In this document: one piece after another, positions 60,801 to 64,000 of the stretch
Layout: each line of letters opens with the position of its first letter
Position numbering within the stretch: the first letter of the stretch is position 1
Assembly: GCA_964582265.1 (NCBI GenBank)
Contig: CAZOQT010000003.1
Location: 1-64,000, forward strand
Length of the DNA: 64,000 nt
Source of the DNA: JBAZYK01 sp964582265
Lineage (GTDB): Bacteria; Patescibacteriota; Gracilibacteria; UBA1369
Direction: 5' to 3'
The notes under the pieces: generated by a model
Seen by the model: only the letters and a program-made list of their open reading frames with translations
What the model was told of the DNA's origin: nothing
Database searches by the model: none
Position numbers and translations under genes: made by a program

Positions 60801-62907
60801 ATTTGCCTGCAGCACCACCTTTTTGCATTGCTGCCGCCAGCGGTTTTATATTCGATGTCACAACTCCAATTCCTTTAAAAATTGCAACTTTAAACATACT
60901 TTCGGCCAAATGTTCAGAAATATCGCCGGGATGTTTAAAGTCAGAAACCTGTCCACTCTGCAAATATTCATGTGTAAGTCCCAGTCCATACATAGTTCCG
61001 CCTTCTAAGGCTAACGTGCCAAGCATTCTTGTTGCGCCATAAGAAAGTAAACTGACATTGCCTGTTTTTGCCGCTGTTAAGCTTGCTTTTAATGCGGCAA
61101 CACCGCCCTCTTCTATTATTTTCATTTCCGCATCTTTTAATCCCGCTCTCATTAAATATTTCCCCACAGCTTTTCCTGCCATCTTTCCTCCAACTTTACC
61201 CATCGCGCCAGCAGCCATACCAATTCCCATGCTTGGCATCTGTTCAAATACAAATTTTACACATTCAACCTGGAAATCATCCCATTCTTCCGCCCCATAA
61301 TTCAAAACATCATACCAGGCAGGATCATCAACTGGGAACCAGTTATTATAAAGACCCAAAGCCGGATCGACCATTTCTACAAGCGAATATGAAGCATTCA
61401 AAGGTGTGATTACTCGTCGCAGTTCTCGTTTGTATTTAGAGTCCAATTCCTGCTCTAACATTTTTTGTTTCACTATTTCTACTGTTAATTGTCCCTTTAA
61501 CGCCGGATTTTCTTTTAACATCATCTGGTAGCGCTGGGCAGCATGTTGATTTAATTTTGTCAAAAAAGCAGGATCAGCCAGCATTTTTTTCAACACCGCA
61601 TCTTTGCTTAATTTTTTGCTCGCTTCTTTGTATTGATCTTCCAAAGCATAATCCAAATACTTTTGAGCCAAATGATAAGCTTGAGCGTCCCTGGCTTCCT
61701 TTGCAAATTCTGTAAAAGCCTGCTTTCGCTTAACCGGATCTTTTTCATTAGAAGCTGCAAANNNNNNNNNNNNNNNNNNNNNNNNNNNNNNNNNNNNNNN
61801 NNNNNNNNNNNNNNNNNNNNNNNNNNNNNNNNNNNNNNNNNNNNNNNNNNNNNNNNNNNNNGCTTCGATCTTATCTATTTGAGCCTTAAAAGGTGCAAGC
61901 AAAGATCTGGATTTTAACAAATCTGCCAGTAAATCTTTTTCCAAATCCAGATTTTCCTGGTCAGCTTTAATGGTATATTTCTTCAATTTAGGTTCTATTT
62001 GTTCTTTCCAGGCACTTTCAACTACGCCCAGCGCCACTTCAGCCTGAGTGGTTATTGTATCCTTTTCTTTTGCTTCTAATTGTTTTTTAGTTTCTTCAAA
62101 TTTTTGTTTAAGAGGTGCAAATTTATCCTGCCATAATTTTTGGTAGAGTCTGGATGTTAATGGATCAGTATTATTACCAATTTTATCTTTAAAAACATCA
62201 TCCCCTAATTTTTCAAAATCCAACTTTCCTAAAATCTGGTCAATCTGTGCTTTGGTGTCATCTGATTGCTGTTTTTCATAGGCTTTAGAAAGTTCACCAA
62301 GCTTTGTAACATCCTTTTCAGTAAGACCAACCAAAACCTGATCGGCTTTAAATACAGTTAAATTAGCAATGCTATCTTTAATTTCCTGCGAGACTTTTTC
62401 TTTTAGAGGAGCCGTTACAGACGAGCTTGGCAATTTAGTCACTAATTCCTGTTTGCTTTTGATGATTTTATCCGGATCAGTCTGCGCAGGGTCAGAATCA
62501 ATTTTGCTATTTTGAGTTTCAATCTCTTCAATTGCAGCAAAATTTTTAATTTCCGCTTCTTCAGCTTGCAGTTGAGCATGAAGGGCGGTTGCTAGTGAAT
62601 CAATTGATTCAGCCTTTTCACCTTTTGCAGCTTTAATTTTTTGACCTTCCCTAGCCACATTCAACAAGGTTGCTGCAATCTTAGAATTAGTATCACTCAA
62701 ATAATCTTTTGCTTCTTTAGAATTTAATTTAGAAGCTAATGATTTTACTTCATCTTGGGCAGAATCCACTTCACCAAAAAAAACATTTTGATATTGGTTC
62801 AGCTTTTGCTTTAAAGCATCAGGATTATCCTGACTTTCTTTTAACGCTCGAATGGCATTCTGTTGAGCGTCAATAGCCGAATTTGAGAAATTTTCACCTC
62901 CCGGCAT
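57895..62907 (-). CDS. giant protein with HExxH and transglutaminase-like motifs, gap inside
   Basis: This frame of about 1670 residues spans a 100-N gap (34 unknown residues). The first 500 are coiled-coil rich. A Gly/Ala-rich hydrophobic region (about 580-800) may insert in membranes. NHEVMHRIYEIY (about 968-979) is an HExxH zinc-protease-like motif. Near the end a cysteine-protease-like triad of the transglutaminase fold is visible: MVCRHMALLAAVI (about 1496), SGHAYVIIS (about 1543) and YYSLDPTRE (about 1563). There is no signal peptide. The layout recalls large effectors or toxins, but no function is proven. The frame match across the gap is only one chance in three. Confidence 0.8.
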   Translation of the reverse strand: MPGGENFSNSAIDAQQNAIRALKESQDNPDALKQKLNQYQNVFFGEVDSAQDEVKSLASKLNSKEAKDYLSDTNSKIAATLLNVAREGQKIKAAKGEKAESIDSLATALHAQLQAEEAEIKNFAAIEEIETQNSKIDSDPAQTDPDKIIKSKQELVTKLPSSSVTAPLKEKVSQEIKDSIANLTVFKADQVLVGLTEKDVTKLGELSKAYEKQQSDDTKAQIDQILGKLDFEKLGDDVFKDKIGNNTDPLTSRLYQKLWQDKFAPLKQKFEETKKQLEAKEKDTITTQAEVALGVVESAWKEQIEPKLKKYTIKADQENLDLEKDLLADLLKSRSLLAPFKAQIDKIEXXXXXXXXXXXXXXXXXXXXXXXXXXXXXXXXXXFAASNEKDPVKRKQAFTEFAKEARDAQAYHLAQKYLDYALEDQYKEASKKLSKDAVLKKMLADPAFLTKLNQHAAQRYQMMLKENPALKGQLTVEIVKQKMLEQELDSKYKRELRRVITPLNASYSLVEMVDPALGLYNNWFPVDDPAWYDVLNYGAEEWDDFQVECVKFVFEQMPSMGIGMAAGAMGKVGGKMAGKAVGKYLMRAGLKDAEMKIIEEGGVAALKASLTAAKTGNVSLLSYGATRMLGTLALEGGTMYGLGLTHEYLQSGQVSDFKHPGDISEHLAESMFKVAIFKGIGVVTSNIKPLAAAMQKGGAAGKLAWLGSETISGAGGVVLDASLAKLKGHDFTGQDAFHAMISNYVMSVGMGVAHGKGHSENKETRKLQEAAAKDSSEYRSARATEARAYLDRIGVDAAHPESVKSARFDADGTLILNGKAIRGFDSSYMDQLPAPFKTRIDALSTGHAVNTHFKSRASISADMPESIKREALEAGKSLQDVRGWISEDGQIHFNLDYLNSKPKEGGHRDAPAERILLDGYEAVSENGELKIKSPDGKKLSILEYAGVERTAEGGKYKGRLMENMRSIKNHEVMHRIYEIYSDSLNPRLLKLMQDNPELMAAFNQAGRKLNGRNLQEFVSEIADGKTLNVAGIKLSPDIIAKIEKETEDAISKVNDRKFSFKRLTEEDTRLLLTRTQEHFARETADASYYDPVQKFTNGKINIPSSVYNNCKIYKYDIVEDRIIMAQSTSSNKLIQTKTSLTEMVDLLRNERLRMAEQMPLKSGDRISLLIPDGSTVEAYIYNINKQDGSVQVATEYFDPMTGKKVAYVKPYESMPKLTHDVALADLVRKYQATPFALFPSKEMRDGGKWILYKIDTETGKVSIKNLNDASERTFESMDHFLLDIVAANSGAADFARIGFDLQARPAPKFEVPPAPKPVLPPSPKPSVNPVEISPSNRSLVGPRHINYTAAAGPQVWEQMAKALYGREPINSRTESFEGKFFLPQDLARKMVGISVDTVIDPETKTYKDPVLASYVEKTLQELQPGIVSKLMPQKLLGSTPEKLFMKIAEIIQRDFPYQHLMLQKGYEKTILPKDVHSLGDFMEKRDVGNGKKESNMVCRHMALLAAVILEKASNDINLYKQFPEGTRFRYMADQMERSGDNRSGHAYVIISIPDGAGGVKYYSLDPTREKGQGLVDLNKTVHEKTWSWSRERYLYSTLRIIFQNFAEGSPDTAFLKEVFRNELNKPELTKIVRDALNPPTDPGIREKIIALRMQMGMSPDIARFSNQFKV
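61762..61861. other. assembly gap (100 N) inside the giant gene
   Basis: A placeholder run of N lies in the coiled-coil part. The flanks do not repeat each other, so the missing length is unknown. The frame is continuous if it is 1 modulo 3. Confidence 0.95.
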
Positions 62908-62915
62908 AATAATTT

Positions 62916-63248
62916 TTATATTTGTTTTAGACTTTTTTCCAGAGCTTCTTCAGCTTTATTTCCTTCATCGCTATGCTCCAGCTCTAAAGCATTATTTTTT
63001 ATTTTTTTAATTTGATCTTTAAAAGACTGCAAAATTTTCTGATCAGGATCACTTTCCAGCGCTGTTTTAAGATATTCCTCAATTATTGCATTCTTTTCTT
63101 TAAAAATTTTTAGCAGATTTGTTAAAGAAGTTTCAGGCAAACTATCAAGCCTTAAAAGCCAATATGCTTTCTCTTCCTGTGAAAGCAATAAACATTTTTT
63201 AATTTGAGCCGAAACCTCAGAAACCAGACTCAAGCGAATTTTTTGCAT
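62916..63248 (-). CDS. small hypothetical helical protein
   Basis: This 110-residue protein is charged and helical (EEKAYWLLRLDSLPETSLTNLLKIFKEKNAIIEEYLKTALESDPDQK). It has no membrane segment and one Cys. It begins the operon of the giant protein, whose ATG is eight bases after its stop. The role is unknown. The compact spacing supports it as a real gene. Confidence 0.7.
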   Translation of the reverse strand: MQKIRLSLVSEVSAQIKKCLLLSQEEKAYWLLRLDSLPETSLTNLLKIFKEKNAIIEEYLKTALESDPDQKILQSFKDQIKKIKNNALELEHSDEGNKAEEALEKSLKQI

Positions 63249-63473
63249 GTATGTATCAAAATTATTCCTAATATTTTAACATCTTTTAGATGTTTATTCG
63301 ATGAGACTAAGTCGCAAATATGTAAATGAACTTGCTGAAATATGTTAAATATTGCATTTAATACATTCATATTAAGAGCTCCAGTCATTTTTTAAGAAAG
63401 CCTTATATTTCAGCCTGCTTTATGCTAAAATATATAGATATTTTCGAACCTGGACACAAACAAACTCTAATTT

Positions 63474-64000
63474 ATGCCCGACGACCAAATCACAACCACA
63501 GATCCAAGTAACCAAAGCGCGGGAGATTCAAATCCACTCGCGGCTGGTTCTGTGCTCGGTAATTCGAGTTCAGTTAACGCCGGCAAACAGCCACAAACCG
63601 TGGATGAGACGCTAGATAAAATCAATCGTTCTTTTAAAGAACGTGCCACAATTGAACGTGCCAAAGAACTCAAAATTCCCTACATCAACATTGGCGTTAC
63701 ACCAATCAATCCAGATCTTCTTCGAATTGTTTCACCGGAAATTGCTGGGCAAGCTTTGATTATGCCTTTTTTCAAAATCGGCAAAAAATTGCGTCTTGCC
63801 GTAGCCGATCCAGAAAAAGCCGAAACCAAAATCGCCATTAAAAATCTTCAAGCCGCAGGCTATGAACTAGACTTAAATTTGGCCTCAGACGAAGGTATTT
63901 TAGAAGCCAATAAGCTTTACGAAACCAATCAATACAAAGTAAAAAAGCAAATCTCTACCCGCCTTTCTGAAGACAAAATCAAAGCTTACGAAGAAGAAAT
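63474..64000 (+). CDS. pilB: type IV pilus assembly ATPase PilB/GspE, N-terminal part (cut by the window end)
   Basis: The open frame from ATG 63474 runs to the window end without a stop. The first 45 or so residues are a low-complexity Ser/Asn/Gly tail. The following segment (IPYINIGVTPINPDLLRIVSPEIAGQALIMPFFKIGKKLRLAVADPEKAE) is the MshEN domain of GspE/PilB-type secretion ATPases. In pili of this type the domain binds c-di-GMP in some proteins. The Walker motifs lie beyond the edge. pilT and pilC would be expected to follow. PilB would drive pilus extension from the cytoplasm. Confidence 0.85.
   Translation, partial: MPDDQITTTDPSNQSAGDSNPLAAGSVLGNSSSVNAGKQPQTVDETLDKINRSFKERATIERAKELKIPYINIGVTPINPDLLRIVSPEIAGQALIMPFFKIGKKLRLAVADPEKAETKIAIKNLQAAGYELDLNLASDEGILEANKLYETNQYKVKKQISTRLSEDKIKAYEEE

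Noticed and set aside
1..64000. Genetic code 25 (TGA as Gly), as in Gracilibacteria
   Set aside because: Several genes end at TGA at the expected family length, and no gene needs read-through of TGA.

Overview
The window looks like part of a chromosome from a Patescibacteria (CPR) bacterium, assembled from a metagenome. The evidence is a low GC content, many short-spaced operons, and families that are common in that radiation: DUF4012, DUF5679, paired DUF881 proteins, SLH and LPETG surface proteins, a VirB2/TrbC-like pilin, a stand-alone winged-helix protein, and PRC-barrel and DUF5659-like proteins. Four N-runs mark assembly gaps. TGA is used as a normal stop (for example recX and the zinc-ribbon gene ending at 47556), so the code-25 lineages Gracilibacteria and Absconditabacteria are unlikely. 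The exact phylum cannot be fixed from this sequence.

Layout: 1-12 kb holds tRNA-Tyr (partial), tRNA-Thr and tRNA-Pro, murB, a secreted pilin-like protein with a strong promoter, a BaiN-type flavoprotein, ispG, ybeY and a SPOUT methylase, an SLH protein, and a membrane-anchored helix-turn-helix protein embedded in a dense array of TRGACA half-sites. 12-26 kb holds two DUF881 genes, murI overlapping a PAP2/lipid-kinase fusion, an M15 peptidase, guaA, an aspartate kinase with four ACT domains, a DUF4012 protein and lysS. 26-42 kb holds dnaB, yraN, a PLP aminotransferase, a YifB/ComM ATPase, murA, a ComEC-type hydrolase, an LPETG surface protein, a B3/4-ArgRS fusion, tRNA-Cys and tRNA-Ser(GCU), a DMT permease and a nitroreductase.

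42.5-50.55 kb is an 8.0 kb integrated element inserted at the 3' end of tRNA-Ser(UGA). It is bounded by an 11 bp direct repeat. Joining the two ends rebuilds a site with 7 bp inverted arms. It carries a tyrosine recombinase, a serine recombinase whose reading frame runs across the right attachment site, a run of three small genes ending in an excisionase-like zinc protein, a tightly coupled pair of unrecognised genes (44464-46576), and two divergent unrecognised genes, one of which has ADP-ribosyltransferase-like features. A 114-base segment between the recombinases contains two interlocking perfect inverted repeats. The two-gene pair is the best candidate here for an undescribed system, but its function cannot be read from the sequence.

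50.6-64 kb is core chromosome again: an orphan winged-helix regulator, a CtpA-type protease, a YmdB-type phosphodiesterase, recA with an 18 bp palindrome in its promoter spacer, recX, nusA, a 1670-residue protein with HExxH and transglutaminase-like motifs, and the start of pilB. Together the core genes cover peptidoglycan precursors (murA, murB, murI), isoprenoid and lipid-carrier metabolism (ispG, PAP2/kinase), translation and rRNA processing, replication and recombination, and a pilus or surface apparatus.
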